Shown one piece after another: positions 52,937 to 62,320 of a stretch of 64,000 nucleotides of DNA. Under the pieces are notes generated by a model that was not told the DNA's origin, did not search any database, and saw only the letters and a program-made list of their open reading frames with translations. Position 1 is the first letter of the stretch; every line of letters begins with the position of its first letter. Location of the stretch: assembly GCF_001830555.1 (NCBI RefSeq), contig NZ_MIAM01000024.1:228-64227 (forward strand), written 5' to 3'. This stretch comes from Sphingopyxis sp. RIFCSPHIGHO2_12_FULL_65_19. GTDB taxonomy: Bacteria > Pseudomonadota > Alphaproteobacteria > Sphingomonadales > Sphingomonadaceae. Position numbers and translations under genes: made by a program.

Positions 52937-53296
52937 GTGAAGCGCTTGCTTTCCCTCTTGCTCATTCTGGGCGCATTGATGGGCCTTATGGCCCAGGAAG
53001 TGGCCTTTGCGTCCGCGCCGGCGATGCAAAACACCGTCGCGACGGCATCGCAGATGAGCGACGAATGTGCGGAGATGATGGGCGTCGACACTTCGCAGCC
53101 CGATCAGCCGTGCAAGGGAATGACGCTCGACTGCATCGCCAAGATGGGCTGCGCCATTCCGCTGGCGGTCGTCACGCCCGCCGCGCCGCTTGCCGTTGCC
53201 GGTCATCGGCGCGAACTGGTCGATCCGCTTGCCGTGCAGCGGCTGGTTGGACGCAGCGTCGGTCCCGAGCCAGAGCCACCGCTAGTCCTCGCTTGA
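52937..53296 (+). CDS. Small secreted Cys/Met-containing protein, unknown
   Basis: 119 residues from GTG 52937, the only start that opens directly on a signal peptide (KRLLSLLLILGALMGLMAQEVAFA). The mature part has DECAEMMGVD, PCKGMTLDCIAKMGCAIP: four Cys and several Met in about 30 residues, then a Pro-rich tail. No family recognised. It precedes another small secreted metal-ligand-rich protein and the tolC-cusB genes, so it is probably a periplasmic part of this efflux unit. Confidence 0.65.
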   Translation: MKRLLSLLLILGALMGLMAQEVAFASAPAMQNTVATASQMSDECAEMMGVDTSQPDQPCKGMTLDCIAKMGCAIPLAVVTPAAPLAVAGHRRELVDPLAVQRLVGRSVGPEPEPPLVLA

Positions 53297-53361
53297 ACTG
53301 CATTTTGCGCGCCGGCCTGTTCCGCCGCGCAATTCCAAGCTTTTCAATCGAGGAATTCACC

Positions 53362-53628
53362 ATGAGAATGATATTTGCTGCCGCAGTCCTTGCGGCCACC
53401 GCTTTTGCCGCGCCGTCCTTCGCCCAAGAGAAGACCGGCGGTCATTATGAATGGCAGGAGCGCTACGTTCCCGGACCGAACAAGTCGAACATCACCCCGC
53501 GCACGCGCGTCTGGGTGAAGGACGGGGCTTCGCAGATGGCGCATTGCGACTGCGCAATGATGGAGTCCGATGCGGCCGACTGCATGAAGTCGATGTCCGC
53601 TCGTCATATGATGCCCGCGAAGGGCTGA
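53362..53628 (+). CDS. Small secreted Cys/His/Met-rich protein, unknown
   Basis: 88 residues with signal peptide MRMIFAAAVLAATAFAAPSFAQ and GAGGAATT before ATG 53362. The C-terminal 35 residues hold AHCDCAMMESDAADCMKSM and HMMPAKG, a dense set of soft-metal ligands. No family recognised. 64 bases before the TolC-like gene; likely a periplasmic copper or silver binder feeding the pump, comparable in role but not in sequence to CusF. Confidence 0.68.
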   Translation: MRMIFAAAVLAATAFAAPSFAQEKTGGHYEWQERYVPGPNKSNITPRTRVWVKDGASQMAHCDCAMMESDAADCMKSMSARHMMPAKG

Positions 53629-53692
53629 CGGTGTGCCGCCCCCGGCGCAGGCGTCGGGGGCGGACCTGCCTACGCCCGAAGAGGGGAAGATC

Positions 53693-54922
53693 ATGCGCAT
53701 ATTGCTTGCAACCGCCGCCCTGGCGCTGCTGCCCACGGTGCTTCGCGCCGAACCCATGTCGTTGGAGGAAGCGCTTCGGCGCGCCGAAACACAGGCGCCC
53801 GAGCTGCGCGCGCGCGAAGCGGGCGTCGATGCGGCCACATCCGCGGCGATCGCGGCCGACCGCTTGCCCGACCCCAAGCTCGATCTCGCGGTCAAGGATT
53901 TCCCGGTGACCGGCCCCGATGCGGGCCGGTTCAACCGCGACGACTTCACGATGCAGGTCATCGGCGTCAGCCAGGAATTCACCAACCCTGCCAAGCGCCG
54001 CGCACGCGCCTTGCGCGCACATGCCGACATCGACGTCGCCGAGGCCGAGCAGGCGGTCGCCGCGCAGGATATCCGGCTGGCGACCGCGCTGGCGTGGATC
54101 GATCTTCACTACGCGAAGAAGCGGCTCAAGGAACTCGATCTGCTCGATGCCGAGCTCGACGATCTGCAGGCAACGGTAACCGCCCGGCTCGCCAGCGGCG
54201 CGGCGCGTCCGGCGCAGGCGCTCGAACCCGAGCAACTGCGCGCCCAGCTCGCCGACCGGCGCAGCACTCTCACCGCCGATATCGCGCGATACCGGGCGCA
54301 GCTCACCCGGTTCACCGGCGATAATGCGGCTGATACGACGGGCGACCTGCCTTCGCTCGCGGTCGATGGCGACGCGCTTCGCGCCGGCCTCGCCGCCTTG
54401 CCGTTGCTGCGCGCCTATGACGCACGGACCATAGCCGCCGACGCTGAAACCGGGCTCGCACGCGCCGACAAGCGACCCGACTGGACGGTGAACGCGGCCT
54501 ACGGCCGGCGCGAACCCAATTTTGGCGATCTCGTCACCGTCGGGGTGACCATCGATCTGCCGCTGTTTGCGAAAAAACGGCAGGACCCCAAAATTGCCGC
54601 GCGCGCGAGCGAAGCGACGCGTGCGCGCCTCGATCGCGAGGCGGCCGAGCGCGAAGTCGCGGCGGCGCTTTCCGCCGACCTCGCCATGCACCGCATGCAC
54701 GACGAACAGCTTGCCAATGCGCGCACAAGACTGGTGCCACTCGCGAAGCAACGCGCCCAGCTCGATCTTGAAAGTTTCGGGGCGCGGCGTCTCGATCTCG
54801 GCACCGCGCTCCTGTCGACGCTCGCGCTTGCCGAAGCCGAGGTCGATGCTCTGGCACGCGAGGCCGAGGTGGCCCGCGACGCGGTGCGGATCATTTACAC
54901 TTATGGGGAGGCACGGCGATGA
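53693..54922 (+). CDS. cusC: TolC-family outer-membrane efflux protein (CusC/CzcC-like)
   Basis: 409 residues from ATG 53693 after GAGGGGAAG, with signal peptide MRILLATAALALLPTVLRA. The two-repeat TolC helix pattern is visible (LEEALRRAETQAPELRARE..LAWIDLHYAKKRLKELDLLDAELDDLQATVTARLASGAA and the matching second half ALSADLAMHRMHDEQLANARTRLVPLAKQRAQLDLESFGAR). Outer channel of a tripartite metal efflux pump. Its stop overlaps the cusB start (ATGA). The permease that should follow is missing downstream because of the break at 55,344. Confidence 0.9.
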   Translation: MRILLATAALALLPTVLRAEPMSLEEALRRAETQAPELRAREAGVDAATSAAIAADRLPDPKLDLAVKDFPVTGPDAGRFNRDDFTMQVIGVSQEFTNPAKRRARALRAHADIDVAEAEQAVAAQDIRLATALAWIDLHYAKKRLKELDLLDAELDDLQATVTARLASGAARPAQALEPEQLRAQLADRRSTLTADIARYRAQLTRFTGDNAADTTGDLPSLAVDGDALRAGLAALPLLRAYDARTIAADAETGLARADKRPDWTVNAAYGRREPNFGDLVTVGVTIDLPLFAKKRQDPKIAARASEATRARLDREAAEREVAAALSADLAMHRMHDEQLANARTRLVPLAKQRAQLDLESFGARRLDLGTALLSTLALAEAEVDALAREAEVARDAVRIIYTYGEARR

Positions 54923-55374
54923 CCGATGCAACGACGGCGGCACGGTGGCGTGCCGCAATATTGGCCGCCGTGCTCGTGGCGGGCGGCGGGGGCTATTGGC
55001 TCGGACAGCGCGGCACCGACGAGATGGCGTCGGAGGCGGCCGGCTCCGACGGCGGTAAGGTCCTTTATTATTACGACCCGATGTTCCCGAACCAGAAGTT
55101 CGACAAGCCCGGCAAGTCGCCCTTCATGGATATGCAGCTCGTGGCCAAATATGCCGACGAAGGCGGCGCAGCGCCCGGTGTGGCGGTCGATCCCTCGGCG
55201 CGGCAAAGCCTTGGCATCCGCGCGGTTGCCGCCGAAATGGGCAGCCTCGCCGCGACGCTCGACGTCACCGGGACGGTCGATTTCAACCAGCGCGACGTCG
55301 CGATCGTCCAGGCGCGCTCGGGCGGTTTCGTCGAGCGCGTCTATTTGGCGACGATGCCCTTCACCGTCGGATAG
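54919..55374 (+). pseudogene. cusB: cusB adaptor, truncated after residue 142
   Basis: Start of an RND periplasmic adaptor of the CusB type: signal/anchor helix (AAILAAVLVAGGGGYWLG), the metal-binding segment YYYDPMFPNQKFDKPGKSP and FMDMQLV, then DPSARQSLGIRAVAAEMGSLAATLDVTGTVDFNQRD and FVERVY. At 55,344 family sequence stops in the middle of the barrel-sandwich domain. The last nine residues before the stop are antisense dsbA sequence. Family members have roughly 400-500 residues, so about two thirds are lost. The product cannot be a working adaptor. Confidence 0.88.
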
Positions 55375-55601
55375 AAGGCACGGCAGGCCTCGCACGAGGG
55401 GTCGAAGAATTCGACGATCGTGACCGGGGCATTCTTCGGGCCGATGATCGGCGAGTGCGGGCGAATGAGGCTGTCGACGGGCCCCGCCACGACCTTCTTC
55501 GTGGGTTCGCCCTCGGCGGTTCCGCTGTAGAGCATCGCGCCCCCGGTGAAGGCGAGTGCCGAGAGTACAAGCGTGGCCACCACTCCGATACGTCTGTTCA
55601 T
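55341..55601 (-). pseudogene. DsbA-like thiol oxidoreductase, 3' end missing
   Basis: 86 residues: signal/anchor (MNRRIGVVATLVLSALAFTGGAML), then the thioredoxin-fold start VDSLIRPHSPIIGPKNAPVTIVEFFDPSCEACRAFYPTVKGIVAK with the redox pair C-E-A-C. The reading stops at the 55,344 junction with cusB, right after the first helix, so most of the DsbA domain is gone. ATG 55601 overlaps the dsbB stop, showing this was a dsbB-dsbA operon. The missing part is predicted to lie outside the window. Confidence 0.87.
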
Positions 55602-56032
55602 GATTTCAGTCTCCTTTGGAAGTTGAGCAAGAGGGTAAGGATGAGCGCGAATGCGGCCAGCGACAGGAGGGGCAGCGGCACGCCTCCGATTGCCATGCTC
55701 TCACCCGAGCACGACGGGCCGCCGGTACAAGGGACGATCGGAGCCGGAATGACACCGACGTAGAGCAGGCTATGGTAGAGCGCGACGAGGCCGCCGCCGA
55801 AAGCCAGCGCCAGTCCATAAGGAACGACGGCGCGGTCCGACCTGAACGCCGCGATGCCGAGAATGATCGCCAGCGGGAACATGAAGGCGCGCTGGAACCA
55901 GCAGAGGTCGCACGGCGCCTGGCCCATGACCTCGCCGACGAAGAGAACGGCAAGGCTCGACAGGAGGGCGATGGCCCAAGCCGCGCCGAGCGGACGCCAT
56001 TTGTGCGGCGCGAGCAGCGGAAAGCTCATCAT
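55598..56032 (-). CDS. dsbB: Disulfide bond formation protein DsbB
   Basis: 144 residues, four membrane helices. The CxxC pair is in GQAPCDLCWFQRAFMFPLA and the second pair in PIVPCTGGPSCSGESM, both in periplasmic loops as required for reoxidising DsbA with quinone. The start at 56032 overlaps the SRPBCC stop. Its partner dsbA downstream is broken. Its place in a metal operon suggests oxidative folding of periplasmic Cys-rich metal proteins (inference). Confidence 0.92.
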   Translation of the reverse strand: MMSFPLLAPHKWRPLGAAWAIALLSSLAVLFVGEVMGQAPCDLCWFQRAFMFPLAIILGIAAFRSDRAVVPYGLALAFGGGLVALYHSLLYVGVIPAPIVPCTGGPSCSGESMAIGGVPLPLLSLAAFALILTLLLNFQRRLKS

Positions 56033-56514
56033 CGCCGACCGCCTTTGAACTTGGACTTGGGCCGTCGCGGCGGCGATTGCGGCTTGCTATATTTGGACTT
56101 GAGGTAGCTGACCAGGATGCCGTCGATCGACGCGAGCATCCTTTGAAAGCTCGTCTTGATGCCGGGAAGCCGGAGCCAGGCAAAGGGCCCGCGGCAGCGG
56201 TAGCGATGGAGGAATCTGGTCCCTTCCGGCGTCCGGGTCAGGATATAGCTCTCCTCGAATTGGAGGATGAAGCTCGGCTTCACGTCGAGTATCAGCTCCT
56301 CGCCGGCGCGCGCGGAAAGGACCGTCGCGGACACTTCAAGAAACTTGGGTTTGTGCGGATCCATGCGCATCGAATAGCGGATCGCGATCGGATCCTCGGC
56401 AAGCCGCTCGATCCGGACATAGGGATTCCAAATCCGGTGGTTCTCGAAATCGCCGAGGACCGCCCATATCTGTTCCGGACTATAGGGGAGGTCATGCTCC
56501 CGCTCGAACTCCAT
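56029..56514 (-). CDS. SRPBCC (START-like) domain protein
   Basis: 161 residues with AGGAGTGAAGCTG before ATG 56514. MEFEREHDLPYSPEQIWAVLGDFENHRIWNPYV is the N-terminal SRPBCC/polyketide-cyclase pattern, followed by a beta sheet (ILDVKPSFILQFEESYILTRT) and the long C-terminal helix GIKTSFQRMLASIDGILVSYLKSK. The fold makes a hydrophobic pocket for a small ligand; which one is unknown. No signal peptide, so cytoplasmic. Coupled to dsbB by ATGA and 13 bases after the RND pump. Confidence 0.82.
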   Translation of the reverse strand: MEFEREHDLPYSPEQIWAVLGDFENHRIWNPYVRIERLAEDPIAIRYSMRMDPHKPKFLEVSATVLSARAGEELILDVKPSFILQFEESYILTRTPEGTRFLHRYRCRGPFAWLRLPGIKTSFQRMLASIDGILVSYLKSKYSKPQSPPRRPKSKFKGGRR

Positions 56515-56527
56515 CAGCTTCACTCCT

Positions 56528-59500
56528 CTATCGATCGGCCGCCGGGCTTTGCCCCGCGCCGATGTCGGTGACACCCGCAGGCGATGGGTCGGCGTGCGCA
56601 CCGCCCGTTGTGAACCAGCGGCGCAGGCGCGGGGCCATCCGGCGTTCGAAGCCCGCCGCGAGGCTGAAGGACGCCGGCACGATCAGCAGCGTCAGCATCG
56701 TCGAAAGGATGAGCCCGCCAATCACCGTGACCGCCATCGGCGCGCGCCATGCGCCGTCGCCGTTGAGCGACAGCGCGGTCGGGATCATGCCCGCGACCAT
56801 CGCGACCGTGGTCATCAGGATCGGCTGCGCGCGCTTGTGCCCGGCGTCGACGATCGCCTCGTCGCGCGGCACCCCGGATGCCATTTCCTCGATCGCGAAA
56901 TCGACGAGGAGGATGCTGTTCTTGCCGACGATACCGAGCAGCATCAGCACGCCGATGAACACGGGAAGCGAGAGCGGGTAGCCCGTCAAGAGCAACGCGA
57001 TCGCCCCGCCGAGCGGGGCGAGCAGAAGCGAGCCCATGTTGACGAAGGGCGGGATGATCTTGCGATAGAGCAGGATCAGCACAGCGAGCACGAGGAAGAT
57101 CCCCGATACGACCGCGATTGCGAAGTTGCGCAGCATCTCGGCCTGCCACTTGGCACTTCCGAGGACCAGCCGCGTGACCCCGGCGGGCAGCGTCTTGAGC
57201 GCCGGCAGCGCTTCGACTTTCTCCATCGCCTGACCGGTCACGAGACCCGGAGCAAGGTCGGCCCCGATGGTGAGCTGGCGCACCTGGTTGGTGCGATTGA
57301 TCTGGGTCGGGCCGGCGCCGAAGCCGATCTCGGCCACGACCGAGAGCGGCACCGTTCCCCCGTTCCGGGTCGGAACCGGCATGTTGCGAAGCGTATCGAG
57401 CCGCTCGCGCGCGGTTTCCGCAAGCGCGACGCGCACAGGTATCTGCCGGTCGGAGAGCGAGAATTTTGCACTGTTCTGGTCAATCTCGCCCAATGTCGCG
57501 ACGCGGATCGACTGGCTAAGCGCCTGTGTCGTCACGCCGAGCTGCGCCGCGAGCGCGAAGCGCGGGCGAATGACGATCTCGGGGCGCTGGAGATTGCCCT
57601 CGACACGCGGCGAGCGGATTTCCTTCACGCGTGCCATTTGAGCAAGCAACCGGTTGCCGACATCTTCGAGCTTCTTCGGGTCGTCGCTGCCGAGCGTGAT
57701 CGAGATGTCACGGCTGCTCCCGCCGCCACCGCCATGCTGCGACTGGAAGTTGATGCGGGCATCGGGAACCTCAGCCAGCCGCGGCGCGCGGTCCTTTTCG
57801 AACTCGGTCGAGGTGAGGTCGCGGTCTTTGCGCAATTTCAGATAGACCGTCGCCGTGCCGACATCGATCCGCGACAAAGCGGATTGGACGAGCGGATCGC
57901 GCTTCATGAGATCGGTCACCTCGTCGGCAACCGTCTCGGTCTGTTCGAGCGTTGCACCCGGTGCGAGCTGGATGGCGACGCGGCTCGTGTCGGAATCGAT
58001 CGAAGGCTGAAAGGTCATCGGGAGCAGCGAGAAGCTGAAAATGGTCGCAAAGAGCGCCAGCACCCCGATACCGACCACCCAGAGCCGGTGGTCCTTGATA
58101 TAGGCGAGCCATTTCCAGCGCCCGCCGCGCGCACGCGCGGCAGCGGCCCCGCTGGTATCGAGGCTCCAGCGCAAGATGCGCATATAGGTGTCGATCAGCG
58201 GGCCCTCGCCATGTTTCTGCGGGCCCTGCGCAGAGAGAAAATAGGCGGCGAGCATGGGCGTGATCATGCGCGCGACCGCGAGGCTCATCAGCACCGCGGC
58301 CACGACCGTCAGCCCGAAATTCTTGAAATACTGCCCCGCGACGCCCGGCATCAGCCCGACCGGCAGGAACACCGCGACAATCGTCATGGTCGTCGCGAGC
58401 ACTGCGAGCCCGATCTCGTCCGCGGCGTCAATCGAGGCCTGATAGGCCGATTTGCCCATCCGCATGTGGCGCACGATATTCTCGATCTCGACGATCGCAT
58501 CGTCGACCAGCACGCCGGCAACGAGGCTGAGCGCGAGCAAGGTCATCATGTTGAGCGAGAAGCCCATGAGGTCCATGAACAGGAAGGTCGGGACCGCCGA
58601 CAGCGGGATGGCGAGCGCGGATATCAGCGTCGCGCGCCAGTCGCGCAGGAAGAGGAAGACGACGACGACCGCGAGGATCGCGCCCTCGACCATCGCATTG
58701 ATCGCCGAATGATATTGGCCCTTGGTATATTCGATATCGCTGAACAGCTCGGTGAATTTGACCTTGGGGTTTTCCTTCTCGAGCTTTCGCAGCTCCTCGA
58801 CCGCCGCGTCGTAAACGGTGACATCGGAGGCGCCCTTCGCGCGCTCGAATCCGAAGGTCAGCACCTGCCGCCCGTCCTGCTTCGAGACCGAGCGCTGCTC
58901 GGCGTAGAGATCCTTGACCTCGGCGATATCGGCAAGGCGCACGGTCCGGTTCGTGCCGACCGAGATCAAGGTCTCGCCGAGCGCGTTGGCGCTGCTCGCA
59001 TTGCCGAGGATGCGCACCGCCTGTTCGGACCCCGCGACCTCCATCCGGCCGCCCGCCGCATTGATGTTGAGCTGGACGAGCTGGGTGTTCACCGCGGCGG
59101 CGGTGAGGCCGTAGGCGCGCATCCGCTCGGGGTTGAGGATGACGCGGATTTCCCGGCTCACGCCGCCCCGGCGATAGGCGTCGCCCATGCCGGGGACCGC
59201 GATCAGCCGTTTGGCGACGACATTGTCGACATACCAGCTCAATTCCTCGAGCGTCATGTCGGTGGCGGAGGCCGACCAATAAGCGAGCGTGTTGCCCGAG
59301 GTCGAGAGGCGGATGACCTGCGGCTCGAGGATTCCGTTCGGCAGGTTGCTGCGGATCTGGGTGATCTTGTCGCGGATATCGGTCACCGCCCGGTCTATCG
59401 GCGTGCCGATCGCGAACTGGACGAACGTCTGCGACTGGCCTTCGGTGACCGTCGAATTGAGCTCGTCGATCCCCTCGATCGTCCGCACCGCCGCCTCGAC

Positions 59501-59707
59501 ACGCTGCGTGACCTGGGTCTCGAGTTCGGTGGGTGCGGCGCCCGGCTGCGCGATGATGACGATCGCCCCCGGAAAATCGATGTCGGGATCGCTCTGAACC
59601 CCCATCATGAGGAAGGAGACGATGCCCGCCACCGTCAGGCCGAAAAACATGACGAGCGGCGGGATCGGGTTCCGGATGGACCAGGCCGAGATATTCTTGA
59701 AATTCAT
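56528..59707 (-). CDS. RND efflux permease, HAE-1 like
   Basis: 1059 residues from ATG 59707 after GGGGAGAGAGG. N-terminus MNFKNISAWSIRNPIPPLVMF, periplasmic PN/PC subdomains (PGAIVIIAQPGAAPTELETQVTQRVE), TM4 VAGVLVDDAIVEIENIVRHMR with the paired Asp of the proton relay, and the second half GIVGKNSILLVDFAIEE. This is the hydrophobe/amphiphile branch rather than the metal branch. It lacks an adjacent adaptor gene; it may borrow one. Complete, no frameshift. 44 bases after the P1B-4 ATPase. Confidence 0.9.
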   Translation of the reverse strand: MNFKNISAWSIRNPIPPLVMFFGLTVAGIVSFLMMGVQSDPDIDFPGAIVIIAQPGAAPTELETQVTQRVEAAVRTIEGIDELNSTVTEGQSQTFVQFAIGTPIDRAVTDIRDKITQIRSNLPNGILEPQVIRLSTSGNTLAYWSASATDMTLEELSWYVDNVVAKRLIAVPGMGDAYRRGGVSREIRVILNPERMRAYGLTAAAVNTQLVQLNINAAGGRMEVAGSEQAVRILGNASSANALGETLISVGTNRTVRLADIAEVKDLYAEQRSVSKQDGRQVLTFGFERAKGASDVTVYDAAVEELRKLEKENPKVKFTELFSDIEYTKGQYHSAINAMVEGAILAVVVVFLFLRDWRATLISALAIPLSAVPTFLFMDLMGFSLNMMTLLALSLVAGVLVDDAIVEIENIVRHMRMGKSAYQASIDAADEIGLAVLATTMTIVAVFLPVGLMPGVAGQYFKNFGLTVVAAVLMSLAVARMITPMLAAYFLSAQGPQKHGEGPLIDTYMRILRWSLDTSGAAAARARGGRWKWLAYIKDHRLWVVGIGVLALFATIFSFSLLPMTFQPSIDSDTSRVAIQLAPGATLEQTETVADEVTDLMKRDPLVQSALSRIDVGTATVYLKLRKDRDLTSTEFEKDRAPRLAEVPDARINFQSQHGGGGGSSRDISITLGSDDPKKLEDVGNRLLAQMARVKEIRSPRVEGNLQRPEIVIRPRFALAAQLGVTTQALSQSIRVATLGEIDQNSAKFSLSDRQIPVRVALAETARERLDTLRNMPVPTRNGGTVPLSVVAEIGFGAGPTQINRTNQVRQLTIGADLAPGLVTGQAMEKVEALPALKTLPAGVTRLVLGSAKWQAEMLRNFAIAVVSGIFLVLAVLILLYRKIIPPFVNMGSLLLAPLGGAIALLLTGYPLSLPVFIGVLMLLGIVGKNSILLVDFAIEEMASGVPRDEAIVDAGHKRAQPILMTTVAMVAGMIPTALSLNGDGAWRAPMAVTVIGGLILSTMLTLLIVPASFSLAAGFERRMAPRLRRWFTTGGAHADPSPAGVTDIGAGQSPAADR

Positions 59708-59751
59708 CCTCTCTCCCCTTTCCGGTCTTCCACGCCCGCCGCGTCTGCGGT

Positions 59752-62292
59752 TCAACCGGCACTGCGGTCGCGATAGGCGAGCAGCCGCAATGCGTTGGCG
59801 ACCACCACCAGCGTCGAGCCCTCATGCGCGGCCACCGCGGGGCCGATGCCGAGACCGAGGATCGTTGCCGGGACAAGCACGACGACGATGCCGAGGCTCA
59901 CCACGAGATTCTGGCGGATGATCCGCCGCGTCTGGCGGCTGAGGCCGATTGCAAACGGTAGGTGAGCAAGATCGTCGGCCATGAGCGCAACGTCGGCGGT
60001 TTCGAGCGCGACGTCCGACCCGGCGGCGCCCATCGCGATCCCGACGGTCGCGCTCGCCATGGCCGGGGCATCGTTGACACCGTCACCCACCATCGCGACC
60101 GGCTGCTGGGCCTTGAGATCGCGAATGGCGTCGACCTTCTGATCGGGCATCAGGTCGCCCCAGGCCTCGTCGATCCCGACCTCGGCGGCGATGGATTCGG
60201 CGACCTTCTGGTGATCGCCCGAGATCATGATCATCCGTCCGATTCCGAGCTCGCGGAGCTTGGCAATCGCCGTGCGCGCCGCCTCGCGCGGCGTGTCCAT
60301 CAAGCCGATCGCGCCCAAATCGCGGTCGCCCATACGGACCACCATCGTCGTGCGTCCCTGCTCGCGGAGGCCTGCGATCGCCGTCGCCACTTCGCCGCCG
60401 ATCGGCGCGATGCCGTCTGCACCGAACATTTCGGCCTTGCCGATGAGGACGGTCTCGCCCTCGACCTTCGCCGTGACGCCGCGACCCGTCAGGCTGTTGA
60501 GGTCGTCCGCTACCGGTACGCGCGTCGACGTCAGCATGGCCTCGCCATCGCGCGCGATGGCAGCGGCAAGCGGATGATCGCTCAGCCGCTCGACCGCCAC
60601 CGCGATGCGCAGCAGTTCCTCCTTCGGCACGCCGTTGGCCGGCAGGACGTCGGTGATGCGCGGCTTTCCCTCGGTGAGCGTTCCCGTCTTGTCGAACGCC
60701 AGCGCGGTCAGCGAGCCGAGATTTTCGAGCGGGCCACCGCCTTTGACCAGCACGCCGCCGCGCGCCGCACGCGCAACGCCCGACAGGACGGCGCTCGGCG
60801 TCGCGATGGCCAGCGCGCACGGGCTTGCCGCGACGAGGACCGCCATGGCGCGATAGAAGCTGTCGCGGAATGGCTCGTCGACAACGACCCAGGCGAAGAG
60901 CAGGACGAACACGAGCGCGAGCACGCTCGGCACGAAGATGCGCTCGAACTTGTCGGTGAAGCGCTGGGTCGGCGATTTCTGCGTCTCCGCTTCGCTCACC
61001 ATCTTCACGACCTTGGCGAGCGTCGTATCGGCGGCAAGACGGGTTACCGCGATCTCGATCGCGCCATAGCCGTTGATGGTGCCCGCGAAGACACGATATT
61101 TCCCGTCGAGTGCGTCGGGCTTTGCCGCAGCCTGCGCGCGATCGGCCACCGGTTCCTTGTCAACGGGGACGCTCTCGCCGGTAACCGGGGCCTGGTTGAC
61201 CGCCGTGCGGCCAACGACGACGAAGCCGTCGGCAGCAAGTCGCTCATTGGGCTTGACGATGACGGTGTCGCCGATCGCCAGCTGATCGACGGAGACTTCG
61301 CGGGCCGTTCCGTCGACATCCTTCACCGTTGCGGTCTGAGGCGCCAGCTCGGCGAGCGCTTCGATCGCGCGCTTGGCACGGCCCATGGCATAATGTTCGA
61401 GCGCATGGCCGAGGCTGAAGAGGAAGAGGAGCAGCGCGCCTTCGGCCCAGGCGCCGAGCGCTGCGGCGCCGGCTGCGGCGACGAGCATCAGCGTGTCAAT
61501 CTCGAAGCGCTTGAGCTTCAGATTCTCGATGGCCTCGCGGACGGTAAACCAGCCGCCGAAACCATAAGCGGCGATATAGAACGCGAGCGGCACCCACTCC
61601 GGCACCGCGGCGAGCTTCTCGATCGCGAAGCCGATGCCGAGGACGAGACCGCACAGCAGCGCGAAGATCAGTTCGGTCCGCTCGCCGAATATACCGCCAT
61701 GATCATGGCCATGGTCGTGGCTATCCTCGCCCGTATGGCTATGTTTGTGGTCAGGCCCATGCGCATGATCCGGCCCATGGTCGTGGCCATCATCGCCATG
61801 TTGGTGGGCGGCTTGCGCCGGGACAGCCGCGGCGACGGCAGCTGATTTCTGGGTGACGCCCATATCCGAAAGCACCTTCCTGATGATGTCGACCGAGGTT
61901 TCCGAGCGCTGGAACTCTGCCCGCAGCGTCCCTGCCGCGCCGACTTCGGCCTCGATCACGCCCGGTATTTCGCGAAGACGCAGCCCGATCGTCCGCGCAC
62001 GCCGCGCGTGGCCAACGCCTTCGAGGTCGTCCCAAAAGAGATGCTGATATTGGCCTGTGAGCTCGGCACCGGCGCTACGCGCGAGCTGCCGCACGCGTTC
62101 GAGCGGGAGAATATCCGGACGGTAATGAATGCAGAGCTGCGGCGGCGAACCGTCGCTCGAGCGGACCACATGGACCTTGTCGACGCCTTCGCGTCCTTCG
62201 AGTTCGCTCGTCAGGCGTGCGACGCAGCGGTCGGCAGTATCGGCGACTTCGGGGAGGAGAAGCGGAATATCGAGCCGCAACTGGTCACTCAT
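59752..62292 (-). CDS. P1B-4 type metal-transporting ATPase with His-rich region
   Basis: 846 residues from ATG 62292 (AAGGA upstream). Two HMA-like folds without CxxC occupy residues 1-150; a run with about 17 His and 9 Asp follows (163-199, for example HDHGPDHAHGPDHKH). TM6 has SPC (AASPCALAIATP, about residue 489) rather than CPC, DKTGT is near 531, and the last TM has HEGST (near 823). SPC plus HEG(S/G)T defines the P1B-4 group, which exports Co, Zn, Fe or Ni (CzcP, CtpD). Copper is therefore unlikely as its substrate. Confidence 0.9.
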   Translation of the reverse strand: MSDQLRLDIPLLLPEVADTADRCVARLTSELEGREGVDKVHVVRSSDGSPPQLCIHYRPDILPLERVRQLARSAGAELTGQYQHLFWDDLEGVGHARRARTIGLRLREIPGVIEAEVGAAGTLRAEFQRSETSVDIIRKVLSDMGVTQKSAAVAAAVPAQAAHQHGDDGHDHGPDHAHGPDHKHSHTGEDSHDHGHDHGGIFGERTELIFALLCGLVLGIGFAIEKLAAVPEWVPLAFYIAAYGFGGWFTVREAIENLKLKRFEIDTLMLVAAAGAAALGAWAEGALLLFLFSLGHALEHYAMGRAKRAIEALAELAPQTATVKDVDGTAREVSVDQLAIGDTVIVKPNERLAADGFVVVGRTAVNQAPVTGESVPVDKEPVADRAQAAAKPDALDGKYRVFAGTINGYGAIEIAVTRLAADTTLAKVVKMVSEAETQKSPTQRFTDKFERIFVPSVLALVFVLLFAWVVVDEPFRDSFYRAMAVLVAASPCALAIATPSAVLSGVARAARGGVLVKGGGPLENLGSLTALAFDKTGTLTEGKPRITDVLPANGVPKEELLRIAVAVERLSDHPLAAAIARDGEAMLTSTRVPVADDLNSLTGRGVTAKVEGETVLIGKAEMFGADGIAPIGGEVATAIAGLREQGRTTMVVRMGDRDLGAIGLMDTPREAARTAIAKLRELGIGRMIMISGDHQKVAESIAAEVGIDEAWGDLMPDQKVDAIRDLKAQQPVAMVGDGVNDAPAMASATVGIAMGAAGSDVALETADVALMADDLAHLPFAIGLSRQTRRIIRQNLVVSLGIVVVLVPATILGLGIGPAVAAHEGSTLVVVANALRLLAYRDRSAG

Positions 62293-62320
62293 GATGCAAT
62301 CCTTTTCTTCTATCAAATCC

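Noticed and set aside
56549-59776. 1075-codon plus-strand open frame opposite the RND pump
   Set aside because: Antisense shadow of a clear RND permease; translation is rich in Arg, His and Asp with no family pattern.
59962-61845. 627-codon plus-strand open frame opposite the P1B-4 ATPase
   Set aside because: Shadow frame; the minus strand has all ATPase motifs.
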